Made by a program: the position numbers and the translations under genes
Notes under the pieces: generated by a model
What the model was told of the DNA's origin: nothing
What the model saw: the letters and a program-made list of their open reading frames with translations, nothing else
Database searches by the model: none
Shown: positions 1-9,426 of the stretch, piece by piece
How positions within the stretch are numbered: the first letter of the stretch is position 1
Layout: the number at the start of each line of letters is the position of its first letter
NCBI RefSeq assembly: GCF_003569745.1
Contig: NZ_AP018498.1
Span: 3,573,001-3,637,000 of the forward strand
Length of the DNA stretch: 64,000 bases
Source: Altererythrobacter sp. B11
GTDB lineage: Bacteria; Pseudomonadota; Alphaproteobacteria; Sphingomonadales; Sphingomonadaceae
Direction: 5' to 3'

Positions 1-379
1 CGCTCAGCGTGGAGAACAGCGCGCCGCCCTGGAACAGCACGCCCCACCGGTTGCGCACACCGATTTCCTCGTCCGGCTCAGCCTGTATGATGTCGCGGCC
101 GAAGACCTCGATCGTTCCGGCGTCGGGGCGCTGCAGGCCGATGATGGAGCGCATCAGCACCGATTTGCCTGCACCCGATCCGCCGACGACGCCCAGCACC
201 TCGCCGCGCCGCACCTTCAGCGAGAGATCCTCGTGCACCACCTGATCGCCGAAGGTATTGCGCAGCCCTTCGATCACGATGGGAAATTCGCCGGTGTAAT
301 GCTCGATCGGCGTGCCGGCCTGCACGGCCTCGTCCACGCCATTGTCCTCGGTGGGTTCGATGGGGGTTTCCTCGGTCAT
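1..379 (-). CDS. mlaF: MlaF-type ABC transporter ATPase (partial, C-terminus outside window)
   Basis: ATP-binding subunit of an Mla-type phospholipid transporter that keeps outer-membrane lipid asymmetry; it acts on the cytoplasmic face of the inner membrane with the MlaE permease. The visible 126 residues include an acidic N-terminus, the start of the ABC fold, a Walker A motif (GGSGAGKS) and a Q-loop segment (LFQGGALFSTLS) typical of MlaF. The Walker B and signature motifs lie beyond the left edge. Its ATG overlaps the stop codon of the mlaE-like gene by the ATGA arrangement, so the two are translationally coupled. The assignment rests on this pairing and on the Q-loop sequence; a generic MCE-associated ATPase is the only real alternative. 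Confidence 0.88.
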   Translation of the reverse strand, partial: MTEETPIEPTEDNGVDEAVQAGTPIEHYTGEFPIVIEGLRNTFGDQVVHEDLSLKVRRGEVLGVVGGSGAGKSVLMRSIIGLQRPDAGTIEVFGRDIIQAEPDEEIGVRNRWGVLFQGGALFSTLS

Positions 380-1488
380 CCCCAGCCGATCTCGGTGAAG
401 AACACCGCAAAGAAGGCATCGAGCACGATAACCATGAAGATCGCCTGTACCACGGCCTGGGTGGTGCGCAGGCCCACCTCCTCCGCATTGCCGGACACCT
501 GCATGCCCTGATAGCAGCCGGCCAGCGCCACAATCAGGCCGAACACCGGCGCCTTGACCATGCCGACATAGAGATCGTGCAGCGGCACCACCTCCTGAAT
601 GCGCGCGAGGAAGGTGAGGAACGGGATGCCCAGCGTCAGGTCCGAAATCACCGCGCCGCCGATGATCGCGACGACCGAGGAATAGAAGCCCAGCAGCGGC
701 ATCATGAACACGGCCGCGAAGATCCGCGGCAGGATCAGCGCCTCCATCGGGGAGACGCCGATGGTGCGCATCGCGTCGATTTCCTCGGTCAGCTTCATCG
801 TGCCGATCTGCGCCGCGAAGGCGGAGCCGGACCGGCCAGCGACCATGATCGCCGTCATCAGCACCCCCAGCTCGCGCAGGGTGATGCGGCCGACGAGATT
901 CACCGTGAGCGTTTCCGCCCCGAATTGCGAAAGCTGCACCGCACCCTGTTGCGCGATCACCACGCCGATGAGGAAGCTCATCAGCCCGATGATGAACAGC
1001 GAGGTCACCCCCACCAGCTCCATCTGCCGCACCAGCGCCTTCAAGCGCAGACGGCGCGGATGGACGATGGTGCCCAGCGTGGTCGCCACGATGGCGCCGA
1101 GGAAGCCGACGACGCCCACTGCGCCGTGGCCAAATTCCACCGTCTTGAGGCCCACGTCCTGGAACACGCGCAGCGGCGCGCGAAGGCGCGGCGGCCTTAT
1201 GTCGGCGCTGCTTTCGGAGCGGCGCACCGCGGCCATCAGCACTTCGGCCTGCTCGCTGGCGCCGGTTACATGGGCATCATGCGCATCGGCCAGGCGGCAG
1301 ACGATCCACGCGCCCACCGTATCGATCGCGCCGACATCGGACAGGTCGATTTCCTGCACCGGCCCATCGAGCGCGCGCAGCTTGCGGTCGATGACGCTGA
1401 CGGTGGAGATGAGCAGCGGGCCCTGGAGCGATACGGTGGTGCGCCCCCCAGCCTCCGTTACGTCGAAATCAGCCCATTCACGCATCAT
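376..1488 (-). CDS. mlaE: MlaE-type lipid transport permease with N-terminal STAS domain
   Basis: Inner-membrane permease of the Mla/MCE lipid transport system, 370 residues. Residues 1 to about 100 form a STAS-like domain (ISTVSVIDRKL, IDLSDVGAIDTVGAW); the rest is the MlaE fold with several hydrophobic helices and the family signature around VAGRSGSAFAAQIGTMK and EEIDAMRTIGVSP. Many MlaE proteins lack the STAS part, and in others a separate MlaB protein supplies it, so this is the fused form. It is the first gene of an operon with the ATPase that it overlaps by 4 bases, and it diverges from valS. Two adjacent ATG codons are possible starts. Confidence 0.93.
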   Translation of the reverse strand: MMREWADFDVTEAGGRTTVSLQGPLLISTVSVIDRKLRALDGPVQEIDLSDVGAIDTVGAWIVCRLADAHDAHVTGASEQAEVLMAAVRRSESSADIRPPRLRAPLRVFQDVGLKTVEFGHGAVGVVGFLGAIVATTLGTIVHPRRLRLKALVRQMELVGVTSLFIIGLMSFLIGVVIAQQGAVQLSQFGAETLTVNLVGRITLRELGVLMTAIMVAGRSGSAFAAQIGTMKLTEEIDAMRTIGVSPMEALILPRIFAAVFMMPLLGFYSSVVAIIGGAVISDLTLGIPFLTFLARIQEVVPLHDLYVGMVKAPVFGLIVALAGCYQGMQVSGNAEEVGLRTTQAVVQAIFMVIVLDAFFAVFFTEIGWG

Positions 1489-1563
1489 GCGCGGCTATGC
1501 GGATAAATTGGCGTTGCGGCAAGCGTTGCCAGTGCCGTGCGGGGCTGGCAAAGGCGCTCCCCG

Positions 1564-4494
1564 ATGACCAGCGAGCTTGCAAAGACCTTCGACCCCGCCG
1601 CGATCGAGGCGAAATGGTACCGCCATTGGGAAGAAACGGGCGCCTTCCGCCCGGAACGGCCCGACGCAACCCCCTTCACCATCGTGAACCCCCCGCCCAA
1701 CGTTACCGGCAGCCTGCATATCGGCCATGCGCTCGATAACACGCTACAGGACATAATGATCCGTTACGAACGGCTGCGCGGCAAGGACGCGCTGTGGGTC
1801 GTGGGCACGGACCATGCCGGCATCGCCACGCAGATGGTGGTGGAACGCCAGCTGGAAGCGCAGCAGGACAAGCGCACCAATTACACGCGCGAACAGTTCG
1901 TGGAGAAGGTGTGGGAATGGAAGGCCGAAAGCGGCGGCACCATCACCGGCCAGTTGCGGCGCCTCGGCTGCTCCATGGACTGGAGCCGCGAACAATTCAC
2001 CATGGATCCGCATTTCACCCGCGCCGTGGTGAAGGTGTTCGTCGACCTGCACCGGCAGGGCCTGATCTATCGCGACAAGCGGCTGGTGAACTGGGATCCC
2101 CGGCTGAAGACCGCGATTTCCGACCTCGAAGTGGAAACGCGCGAGGTAAAGGGCGGCTTCTGGCATTTCCGCTACCCGCTGGCCGACGGCGTGACGCTGG
2201 ACAATGGGCAGGATTATATCGAGGTCGCCACCACCCGGCCCGAAACCATGCTGGCCGACATGGCCGTGGCCGTCCACCCGGATGACGAACGCTACACATC
2301 CGTGGTCGGCAAAGACATCCTGCAGCCGATCACCGGCCGCCGCTTCGAGGTGGTGGCTGACGAGCACGCCGACCCCGAACTGGGCAGCGGCGCGGTGAAG
2401 ATCACGCCCGGCCACGATTTCAACGACTTCGAAGTGGGCAAGCGCGCCGGGATCAAGCCCGCCGACATGCTCAACATGCTCGATGCCGAAGCCCATGTCA
2501 TCCAGACGGCGGACGGGCTGGTGCCGGAAGAGTTCATCGGCATGGAGCGTTTCGAGGCGCGCAGCCTAGTCGTCCAGCGGATGAAGGAACAGGGCTTCCT
2601 CATCCCCCATGTGGACAAGGACGGCGCCGAGCATGATGCCGAGCCGCGCACGATCCAGACCCCGTTCGGCGATCGCGGCGGCGTGGTGATCGAACCCTGG
2701 CTGACCGACCAGTGGTATGTCGATGCCGCAACCCTCGCCCAGCCGCCGATGCAGGCGGTGCGCGACGGGCGCATCGAAATCGTGCCCAAGAGCTGGGAAA
2801 AGACCTTCTTCAACTGGATGGAAAACATCCAGCCCTGGTGCGTCAGCCGCCAGCTCTGGTGGGGCCACCGGATTCCGGCGTGGTATGACGCGGACGGCAA
2901 GGCCTATGTCGCCGAGACGGAGGAGGAAGCCTACGCCCTCTATCGTCATTCCCGCGAAGGCGGGAATCCAGCGGCGGCCGAACTGGATCCCCGCCTTCGC
3001 GGGGATGACGAGGGTGTGGAGGGTGGCAACGCGCTCACCCGCGATCCCGACGTCCTCGACACCTGGTTCTCTTCCGCCCTGTGGCCCTTCGCCACGCTGG
3101 GCTGGCCGGAGGACGGTGAGCCCTCTCCCCTTGAGGGGAGAGGGTTGGGAGAGGGGAACGCCGCCTCCGCCAGCGCCGCACCCGCATCCAAGGGCAGCCC
3201 CCCCTCCCCGGCCCTCCCCCCTGAAGGGGAGAGGGAGTCACTCCTCGCCAAGCACTATCCCAACGACCTGCTGATCTCCGGCTTCGACATCCTGTTCTTC
3301 TGGGATGCGCGCATGGCGATGCAGGGCATGCATTTCATGGGCGAGGTGCCGTGGCGGCGGCTTTACCTGCACGGTCTAGTGCGCGCGGCGGACGGGCAGA
3401 AGATGTCCAAGTCCAAGGGCAATGTCGTCGATCCGCTGGGCCTGATCGACAAATATGGCGCGGATGCGCTGCGCTTCTTCATGGCGGCGATGGAAAGCCA
3501 GGGCCGTGACGTGAAGATGGATGAGAGCCGGGTCGAAGGCTATCGCAACTTCGCCACCAAGCTGTGGAACGCCACGCGCTTCTGCCAGGCGAACGGCATC
3601 GGCGCTTCCACCAGCATCGCCGCGCCGCCTGCCACCAGCGCGGTGAACAAGTGGATCATCGGCGAAGTGGTGGAAACGCTGGCGCAGTTGGACAAGGCGC
3701 TGGCCGACCTGCGCTTCGACGCTGCGGCCAACACCATCTACCAGTTCACCTGGGCGACCTTCTGCGACTGGTATCTGGAGCTGATCAAGGGCCAGGTGGA
3801 CGAGGAGACGAAGGCCGTCGCAGGCTGGGCGCTCGACCAGATCCTCGTCATGCTGCACCCCTTCATGCCCTTCATCACCGAGGAGCTGTGGCATGCGCAG
3901 GGCACCCGCGACTATGATCTGATCCTGGCCCGCTGGCCCGCCCCGCAGGCCGCGGTGGACGCCGACGCGAAGGCGGAGGTGGACTGGCTGATTGAATTCG
4001 TCGAGAAGGTCCGCTCGATGAGGGCAGAACTTAACGTTCCGCCCGCAGTAATGCTAACCTCCGCTGTTGACTCGCTAGATGATGCCCTTCGTTATCGAAT
4101 TTCGAATAACCTCTCTTCTATTCAGCGGCTGGCGCGCGTTGCGCACGTTCAATTCGACGTCGGTAATGTCTTCTCAGTAGGGGACGCACCGCAAAGCTTG
4201 AACGTGTTTGGGGCGATCGTACTCAACAAGTCACCCTCCGCGCAAGTCGTTGTTAGCACGGCGACTTATGTGTTCCCGCTAGAGGGGGTGATCGACATCG
4301 CTGCGGAAAAGCAACGACTGGCCAAGGCGCGCGATGCGTCCGCCAAGGAACGGGATTCGCTGGCCAAGCGGCTGGACAATCCGGCCTTCGTGGAAAAGGC
4401 CAAGCCCGAAGCGGTAGACAAGGCGCGGGCCGACCACGCCCACCACGCGGCCGAGGTGGAGCGGCTGGAAGCGGCCCTGGCCCGGCTGGGGTAG
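1564..4494 (+). CDS. valS: valine--tRNA ligase with two in-frame palindromic repeat insertions
   Basis: Charges tRNA-Val with valine in the cytoplasm. The HIGH motif is at residues 52-55 and KMSKS at about 613-617; the editing domain lies between them and a C-terminal coiled coil rich in Lys, Ala and Glu ends the protein. The start was set at [11 protein letters not shown]; an upstream ATG in frame adds nine residues that do not look like ValS. At 976 residues it is long because two repeat-derived segments, about residues 460-484 and 519-558, sit in frame within the catalytic region either side of [15 protein letters not shown] stretch at about residues 820-905 has much lower GC and different codon use than the rest. 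The frame is uninterrupted, so the enzyme is probably active; valS is normally essential. Confidence 0.96.
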   Translation: MTSELAKTFDPAAIEAKWYRHWEETGAFRPERPDATPFTIVNPPPNVTGSLHIGHALDNTLQDIMIRYERLRGKDALWVVGTDHAGIATQMVVERQLEAQQDKRTNYTREQFVEKVWEWKAESGGTITGQLRRLGCSMDWSREQFTMDPHFTRAVVKVFVDLHRQGLIYRDKRLVNWDPRLKTAISDLEVETREVKGGFWHFRYPLADGVTLDNGQDYIEVATTRPETMLADMAVAVHPDDERYTSVVGKDILQPITGRRFEVVADEHADPELGSGAVKITPGHDFNDFEVGKRAGIKPADMLNMLDAEAHVIQTADGLVPEEFIGMERFEARSLVVQRMKEQGFLIPHVDKDGAEHDAEPRTIQTPFGDRGGVVIEPWLTDQWYVDAATLAQPPMQAVRDGRIEIVPKSWEKTFFNWMENIQPWCVSRQLWWGHRIPAWYDADGKAYVAETEEEAYALYRHSREGGNPAAAELDPRLRGDDEGVEGGNALTRDPDVLDTWFSSALWPFATLGWPEDGEPSPLEGRGLGEGNAASASAAPASKGSPPSPALPPEGERESLLAKHYPNDLLISGFDILFFWDARMAMQGMHFMGEVPWRRLYLHGLVRAADGQKMSKSKGNVVDPLGLIDKYGADALRFFMAAMESQGRDVKMDESRVEGYRNFATKLWNATRFCQANGIGASTSIAAPPATSAVNKWIIGEVVETLAQLDKALADLRFDAAANTIYQFTWATFCDWYLELIKGQVDEETKAVAGWALDQILVMLHPFMPFITEELWHAQGTRDYDLILARWPAPQAAVDADAKAEVDWLIEFVEKVRSMRAELNVPPAVMLTSAVDSLDDALRYRISNNLSSIQRLARVAHVQFDVGNVFSVGDAPQSLNVFGAIVLNKSPSAQVVVSTATYVFPLEGVIDIAAEKQRLAKARDASAKERDSLAKRLDNPAFVEKAKPEAVDKARADHAHHAAEVERLEAALARLG
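2943..3011. repeat. palindromic repeat ([15 protein letters not shown] type) inside valS
   Basis: Two inverted arms of about 29 bases, TCGTCATTCCCGCGAAGGCG... and its near-complement ending in GGGGATGACGA, separated by a 12-base loop. This repeat family is common between genes in proteobacteria and gives the peptides HSREGGNP and LDPRLRGDD when read through. Here it is in frame in valS. The match to the family is by recognition of the arms. Confidence 0.88.
3121..3235. repeat. second palindromic repeat inside valS (CCCTCTCCCC type)
   Basis: Left arm starts CCCTCTCCCCTTGAGGGGAG and the right arm (3198-3235) is rich in CCCCTCCCC and ends GAAGGGGAGAGGG, so each arm is itself a hairpin and the two arms also pair. 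This is a second, unrelated family of intergenic proteobacterial repeats. It adds about 40 residues rich in Pro, Ser, Gly and Ala to ValS without breaking the frame. Confidence 0.8.
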
Positions 4495-4520
4495 GTTTGG
4501 CTGGGGCGCGGCTGGCGCGC

Positions 4521-4768
4521 GTCCTTCGACAGGCTCAGGACGAGCGGGTGGGTAGGACCGGCGCGCATCCTTCGACAGGCTCAGGATGAGCGGGGGTGGT
4601 GTGCTGGTCTCATCAGAGAACCTGCCCCCATTCCCCCTATCCGCTCGTCCTGAGCCTGTCGAAGGACGCGCACCCAACCGCTGCACCACTCACCAACCTA
4701 AGTCCCGTCGAAGGACGCGCACCCCACCCCCTCAACTACATCCGCTCATCCTGAGCCTGTCGAAGGAT
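4521..4768. repeat. cluster of five CTTCGACAGGCTCAGGA repeats between valS and queE
   Basis: The gap of almost 490 bases between valS and queE has no convincing gene. It holds two direct copies of a 27-base element with core CTTCGACAGGCTCAGGA at 4521-4547 and 4565-4591, two inverted copies at 4641-4667 and 4742-4768, and a truncated inverted copy at about 4704-4720. Direct and inverted copies can pair into long hairpins and may end or stabilise transcripts. The element is a known type of dispersed repeat in sphingomonads and related bacteria. Spacing is irregular, so it is not CRISPR. Confidence 0.88.
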
Positions 4769-4981
4769 GCGCGCCCCGCCCAGCCCAACACCCCCCTGCC
4801 CGCCCTCCACGATTTCCTATTCCCGGCAGATATGCCAAGGGCCGCGCATGAACCGCCCCGCCGCCCCCTTCTCCGCACCCCTTTTCGCGCCCTGTGGCAG
4901 GGCCGCGCGCGGCGGGTGGATTTTCTTCCGAATAACCCTGTTCCACCGTGTTCCAGCCCCGGCTTTTCAAAGGCTTGCGCC

Positions 4982-5716
4982 ATGCCGCTGACGCTGGCCA
5001 CTACGACGCCGGGGGAGCCGGAAATCTTCGCCTCGATCCAGGGCGAAGGGCCGAGCGCGGGGCGGCCGGTGGCCTTTATCCGCCTGTCCCGCTGCAATCT
5101 GGCCTGCCGCTGGTGCGACACGCCCTACACCTGGCATTTCACCGGTGACGCGCGGCCGCATCGCGGCGGGGAAACCTATGATCGCCCGGCCAACCAGCTG
5201 GTGCTGGCGGAAGAGGAGGCGGCGGCGCGGATCGCCGCGCTGGGCAAGCCGCGGCTGGTGATCACCGGGGGGGAGCCGCTGCTGCAGGCCCCCGCCCTCG
5301 CCCGCATGCTGGCGCATCTGCCGGGCATGGCGGTGGAGATCGAAACCAATGGCACGGTCGCCCCGCATCCGGCGCTGGACCCGCTGGTTGCGCAATACAA
5401 CGTCAGCCCCAAGCTGGCCCATTCGGGCAATCCGGCGGAGCTGGCGCTGCCGCCCGAACGGCTGGACGCCTGGGCGGCCGAACCGCGCGCCTTCCTGAAA
5501 TTCGTGGTGGCCGAGCCGGGCGATGTGGACGAGGTGCTGCAACTGGCAGAGCGCCACGGCATCCCCCGCGCGCGCATCTGGCTGATGGCCGAAGGCACCG
5601 ATCCCGCCACTCTGGCCGCGCGCGAGGCATGGATTGCAGAGCGTTGCATCGCAAGCAATTTGACTTTGTCCAAACGCTTGCACATTGAGCTGTTCGGCGA
5701 CACCAGGGGCACGTGA
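4982..5716 (+). CDS. queE: 7-carboxy-7-deazaguanine synthase
   Basis: Radical SAM enzyme of queuosine/preQ1 synthesis that turns 6-carboxytetrahydropterin into 7-carboxy-7-deazaguanine. The 244-residue protein has the iron-sulfur cluster cysteines C38, C42 and C45 (CNLACRWC), the opening IFASIQGEGPSAGRP that is typical of QueE, and the SAM-contacting VITGGEPLL. The frame stays open far upstream through the repeat cluster, but only the start at MPLTLATTTPGEPEIF gives a protein like the family. Its stop overlaps the GTG start of the MATE gene, so the two are probably co-transcribed. Other queuosine genes are not in the window. Confidence 0.93.
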   Translation: MPLTLATTTPGEPEIFASIQGEGPSAGRPVAFIRLSRCNLACRWCDTPYTWHFTGDARPHRGGETYDRPANQLVLAEEEAAARIAALGKPRLVITGGEPLLQAPALARMLAHLPGMAVEIETNGTVAPHPALDPLVAQYNVSPKLAHSGNPAELALPPERLDAWAAEPRAFLKFVVAEPGDVDEVLQLAERHGIPRARIWLMAEGTDPATLAAREAWIAERCIASNLTLSKRLHIELFGDTRGT

Positions 5717-7164
5717 GCGGGGACGACGGGATGGCGATGAAGGGTGATCTCACCGAGGGGCCGATCCTGCGCACCCTGCTGTTGTTCAGCGTGCCCACGC
5801 TGTTCAGCAATGCGCTGCAATCGCTCAGCGGCACGGTCAATTCGATCTGGGTCGGGCGGCTGATCGGGGAAGAGGCGCTGGCCGCCACGGCCAATGCGAA
5901 CATCATCATGTTCCTCGTCTCGGCCGCGGCCTTCGGCTTCGGCATGGCCGGCACGGTGAAGATCGGCCAGCGCTATGGCGCGCGCAATATCGACGGGGCG
6001 CGGCGTACCTTCGGCACGGCAGTGGGTTTCTGCTGCCTGCTGATGGTGGCGATCGCCGTGGGCGGCTGGCTGCTGGCCCCCGCGCTGCTGACGGTGCTGG
6101 AAACGCCGGGCGGCGCCTATCCGCTGGCGCTCACCTATCTGCGGCTGATCTTCCTTTCGATGCCCTTCATGATGGTCTCCATAATCCTCACCATGGGGCT
6201 GCGGGGGACGGGCGATTCGCGCACCCCGCTGATCTTCATGGGTGTCACCGTGGTGCTGGACACTATCTTCAACCCGATGCTGATCGCCGGCGTGGGGCCC
6301 TTCCCCGCGCTGGGGATCGCCGGATCGGCGCTCTCCACCATCATCGCCAGCTTCATCTCCTTCGTCGCCATGGTGATCTATGTCTATTCGCGCGACCTGC
6401 CGCTGCGGCTGCGCGGGGCGGAGCTGGCCTATCTCGTGCCAAACCGGGAGGAACTGCGCTTCATCGTCGGCAAGGGCATGCCGATGGGTGCGCAGATGCT
6501 GCTGATGAGCGCGGCGGGCATCATCGTGGTGGGGCTGGTCAACCGCGAAGGGCTGCTGATGACAGCGGCCTATGGCGCAGCGATGCAGCTGTTCACTTAC
6601 ATCCAGATGCCCGCGATGGCCGTTGGCGGCGCGGTGAGCGCGATGGCCGCGCAGTTCATCGGTGCGCGCCAGTGGGACCGGCTGGACCAGGTCACCCGCG
6701 CCGGCGTGATAATCAACTTCGTCCTCACCGGCTCGGTCACGCTGCTGCTGCTGCTGTTCGACCGGCCGGCGCTGGTGCTGTTCCTGGGGCCGGACAGCCC
6801 GGCGGTGCCGCTCGCCCGGCATATCCAGTTCCTCGCCAGCTGGAACTTCGTGTTCTTCGGCGTGACCATGGTGATGACGGCGACGATGCGCGCGGGCGGC
6901 GCGGTGTGGGTGCCGCTGTGGATCCTCGGCATCGCGCTCTATCCCGTCCGGCTGGGGTTCTATTACCTCACCTACGGCACGCTGGGCTCGGACGCGATCT
7001 GGCTGTCGTTCCCGGTGGGCGCCTTCTCGGCGCTGGTGCTGGCCTGGTGGGCCTATCGCTATTCCGGCTGGCGCGCCCGCGCGGTGGCGGAGACGGAGGA
7101 AGAGGCGCGGGAACAATCGCAGGCAGATGGGCTTGCGACCGGGCGCATGACGCCTAATCTATAG
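5713..7164 (+). CDS. MATE family efflux transporter
   Basis: Inner-membrane antiporter of the multidrug and toxic compound extrusion family, about 12 membrane helices in 483 residues, in two MatE halves (about 20-190 and 245-440). Features seen are LRTLLLFSVPTLFSNALQSL at the first helix, MGLRGTGDSRTPL after helix 5 and the equivalent TATMRAGGAVWVP in the second half. The first start is GTG overlapping the queE stop; ATG codons 18 and 24 bases later are alternatives. The last 35 residues are hydrophilic. The substrate cannot be told from sequence. Confidence 0.92.
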   Translation: MSGDDGMAMKGDLTEGPILRTLLLFSVPTLFSNALQSLSGTVNSIWVGRLIGEEALAATANANIIMFLVSAAAFGFGMAGTVKIGQRYGARNIDGARRTFGTAVGFCCLLMVAIAVGGWLLAPALLTVLETPGGAYPLALTYLRLIFLSMPFMMVSIILTMGLRGTGDSRTPLIFMGVTVVLDTIFNPMLIAGVGPFPALGIAGSALSTIIASFISFVAMVIYVYSRDLPLRLRGAELAYLVPNREELRFIVGKGMPMGAQMLLMSAAGIIVVGLVNREGLLMTAAYGAAMQLFTYIQMPAMAVGGAVSAMAAQFIGARQWDRLDQVTRAGVIINFVLTGSVTLLLLLFDRPALVLFLGPDSPAVPLARHIQFLASWNFVFFGVTMVMTATMRAGGAVWVPLWILGIALYPVRLGFYYLTYGTLGSDAIWLSFPVGAFSALVLAWWAYRYSGWRARAVAETEEEAREQSQADGLATGRMTPNL

Positions 7165-7246
7165 CGGCTGGCGTCCGATTCCCGCGCGGTTTGCACTTGC
7201 GCGCGGCTTTGCGGGCACCGTATCGCGCAATGGGCGTTGGGGGCGC

Positions 7247-7618
7247 ATGGCACACCGTGTTCTCGTCGTTGAAGACGACGTGCTAAATGGCATGTTCTAT
7301 CAGGCGGTTCTGGAAGCCGGGGGGTTCACCGTGCGCGTCGTTTCCGACGGGGCCTATGTGCTGCGCGCGGTAGAGGAATTTGCGCCCGATCTCATCACGA
7401 TGGACATCCAGGTGCCCAACATCTCGGGCCTGGAGCTCACGCGCAAGCTGCAGGCGGACGACCGCTTCCGCGAGATACCCATCCTCGCCATCACCGCCTT
7501 CGCAGGGCGAGGTGAGGAAGGGACGATCCGCAACGCCGGCGCGCGCGGCTATCTGGCCAAGCCGGTGTCGATCAAGCGGCTGATGGCGGAAATCGAAGGG
7601 CTGCTGCCGCCGCAATAA
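7247..7618 (+). CDS. divK: single-domain response regulator, DivK-like
   Basis: A stand-alone receiver domain of 123 residues with no output domain. The acidic pair is at E9/D10, the phospho-accepting aspartate is D53 (TMDIQVPNISGLEL), the switch threonine is T83 and the conserved lysine K105. Length and sequence, especially MDIQVPNISGLELT and AITAFAGRGEE, match DivK, the receiver that links the polarity kinases to the CtrA pathway in alphaproteobacteria. A chpT gene, another member of that phosphorelay, lies about 17 kb away. It could be a paralogue of DivK with another role. Confidence 0.85.
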   Translation: MAHRVLVVEDDVLNGMFYQAVLEAGGFTVRVVSDGAYVLRAVEEFAPDLITMDIQVPNISGLELTRKLQADDRFREIPILAITAFAGRGEEGTIRNAGARGYLAKPVSIKRLMAEIEGLLPPQ

Positions 7619-7632
7619 CGGCGGGCGCTTTC

Positions 7633-9345
7633 CTACTTGCTCTGCGCACGCCAGCGCTGGACCGTGCGCTGCACCGCCTCTTCCTCGCCGCCGCTGCGGC
7701 GCCATAATTCGATGAAGCTGGGATCTTCCGAGGCCGGGCGCTTGGATTCCTCCAGATTGTCGAAGGTCACGCGCATCGGCACCGCCACGCCTTCACCGCA
7801 GATGATGCATTCGCGGTTGCGCAGCGCGGGGATGGAATCGAGGAAGCCGCGCGCACCTTCCGGCATGGCGGCCTTTACGAAGGCCTGGTCGCGCTCGTTG
7901 TTGAGGCGCATGGAAATGATCGTGCCGCATTGCGACAGCACGCCCTCGGCAAGGTCCGACGGGCGCTGCGTGATAAGGCCCAGCGCGATGCCGTATTTGC
8001 GGCCTTCCTTGGCGATGCGGCTGAGGATGCGGCCGACGGAGGAATTGTCGGCATTCTTCTCGTTCGGGACGTAGCGATGCGCTTCCTCGCACACCAGCAG
8101 GATCGGGCTCGTCCGTTCGTCTCGGCCCCAGATCGCGAAGTCAAACACCATGCGGCTGAGCACGGCCACCACGGTGGAGGTGATGTCCGACGGCACGCCC
8201 GACACGTCGATGATGGAGATCGGCTTGCCCTGCCCCGGCATGCGGAAGATCTTGCTGAGGAAGCTGACCATGGTGTCCCCCACCAGCATCCCCGAGAACA
8301 TGAAGTGATAGCGCGGGTCGCCCTTCAGCTCCTCGATCTTGGCCTTGATCCGCATGAAGGGGGCGGAGGAGGAGGCCTTGTCCAGCTTACCCGCCTCGTC
8401 CTGGATCGTGTTGGTCAGATCGGACAGGAGATAGGGGATCGGAGAATCGACAGTGATCTTGCCCAGGCTTTCCGCCAGCCGGTTCTTCGCCCTAGCCTTC
8501 AGCAAGCATTTGGAGAGGATCTCGGCATCCTCCTGCCGTTCCTTGCCGCTGGAGGTCAGGAACACTTCGCAATGTTCTTCGAAGTTCATCAGCCAGTAGG
8601 GCATCTGCAGATTGCCCACGTCGAAGATCGTGCCCGTGTTGCGGAACGCCGCGGCATATTCGCCGTGGGGGTCGATCATCACGATGTGGCCTTCCGGCGC
8701 GGCTTCGCAGATCCGATGGAGGATCAGCGCGGCGCTGGTGGACTTGCCGGTGCCGGTCGAGCCGAGCAGCGCGAAATGCTTGCCCAACAGGGAATCGATG
8801 TAGATGCCCGCGCGAATGTCGCTGGTGGGATAGACCGTGCCGATCGGCACCGCGCTGCGCCCGTCGGAGGCATAGATCTGCCGCAGGTCTTCCGTGGTCG
8901 CGGGATAGACCAGCGCGCCCGGAAGCGGATAGCGGGTGACGCCGCGGCGGAAGCTGTGGATGCGGCCGGTCAGCTTCTCTTCCCGGCCTTCGCCCATGAA
9001 GTCGATATTGGCGAGCACGCCGTTGCCATCGCTGCGGCGATCGCGCCGCTGGTTGCGCACACTGGCGAGCAGCCAGCCGTCGCGGGTACGAATCTTGATC
9101 TGGCTACCCACCTGCCCCGCCTGCGCCAGAGCCGGATCGGCGTCCTCCGCACATTCGGAAAGCCGTTCGAGATCGAGCACGATCTGCGACCCCGAACCGG
9201 CAATTTCCAGCACCACACCGATAGGATCGGCGGCATTGGACGTAGCAACGCCCTCAGGGCCCGCCGCCGCGTCACTCGCCATTGCCGGTCCCGCGCCGTC
9301 ACCGGGCGTGAAGGTATGGAACTGCTGCCTGTGCGTGTCGGTCAT
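7633..9345 (-). CDS. HerA-like ATPase (DUF87 family)
   Basis: Putative hexameric DNA-pumping ATPase of the HerA/FtsK superfamily, 570 residues. The N-terminal part up to about 185 contains a HAS-barrel-like region; Walker A is GSTGTGKS at 195-202, Walker B with the catalytic glutamate is ILLVCEEAHRYVP in the second half, followed by ITQRPSDLAEGVLSQC. HerA proteins often act with the NurA nuclease in end resection, but no nurA neighbour is present here; the adjacent genes are a receiver and a membrane protein. The first 40 residues are low complexity, so a later start is possible. Confidence 0.85.
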   Translation of the reverse strand: MTDTHRQQFHTFTPGDGAGPAMASDAAAGPEGVATSNAADPIGVVLEIAGSGSQIVLDLERLSECAEDADPALAQAGQVGSQIKIRTRDGWLLASVRNQRRDRRSDGNGVLANIDFMGEGREEKLTGRIHSFRRGVTRYPLPGALVYPATTEDLRQIYASDGRSAVPIGTVYPTSDIRAGIYIDSLLGKHFALLGSTGTGKSTSAALILHRICEAAPEGHIVMIDPHGEYAAAFRNTGTIFDVGNLQMPYWLMNFEEHCEVFLTSSGKERQEDAEILSKCLLKARAKNRLAESLGKITVDSPIPYLLSDLTNTIQDEAGKLDKASSSAPFMRIKAKIEELKGDPRYHFMFSGMLVGDTMVSFLSKIFRMPGQGKPISIIDVSGVPSDITSTVVAVLSRMVFDFAIWGRDERTSPILLVCEEAHRYVPNEKNADNSSVGRILSRIAKEGRKYGIALGLITQRPSDLAEGVLSQCGTIISMRLNNERDQAFVKAAMPEGARGFLDSIPALRNRECIICGEGVAVPMRVTFDNLEESKRPASEDPSFIELWRRSGGEEEAVQRTVQRWRAQSK

Positions 9346-9426
9346 ATGCTCGATGGCCCCCTCTTCAGCCGCAGGGGCTTAGCCAAAAGAGCGTTAAGAT
9401 CAGGTAATCCGCACCGGCGCGGCGGA

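Noticed and set aside
2941-3245. Suspected frameshift or pseudogene in valS
   Set aside because: The frame stays open through both inserts and the KMSKS region and C-terminus are intact.
4521-4768. CRISPR-like repeats between valS and queE
   Set aside because: Copies occur in both orientations with uneven spacing, and no cas gene is near.
5176-7116. 646-residue open frame antisense to queE and the MATE gene
   Set aside because: Rich in His, Arg, Gln and Pro with no domain; typical of the complementary frame of GC-rich coding DNA.
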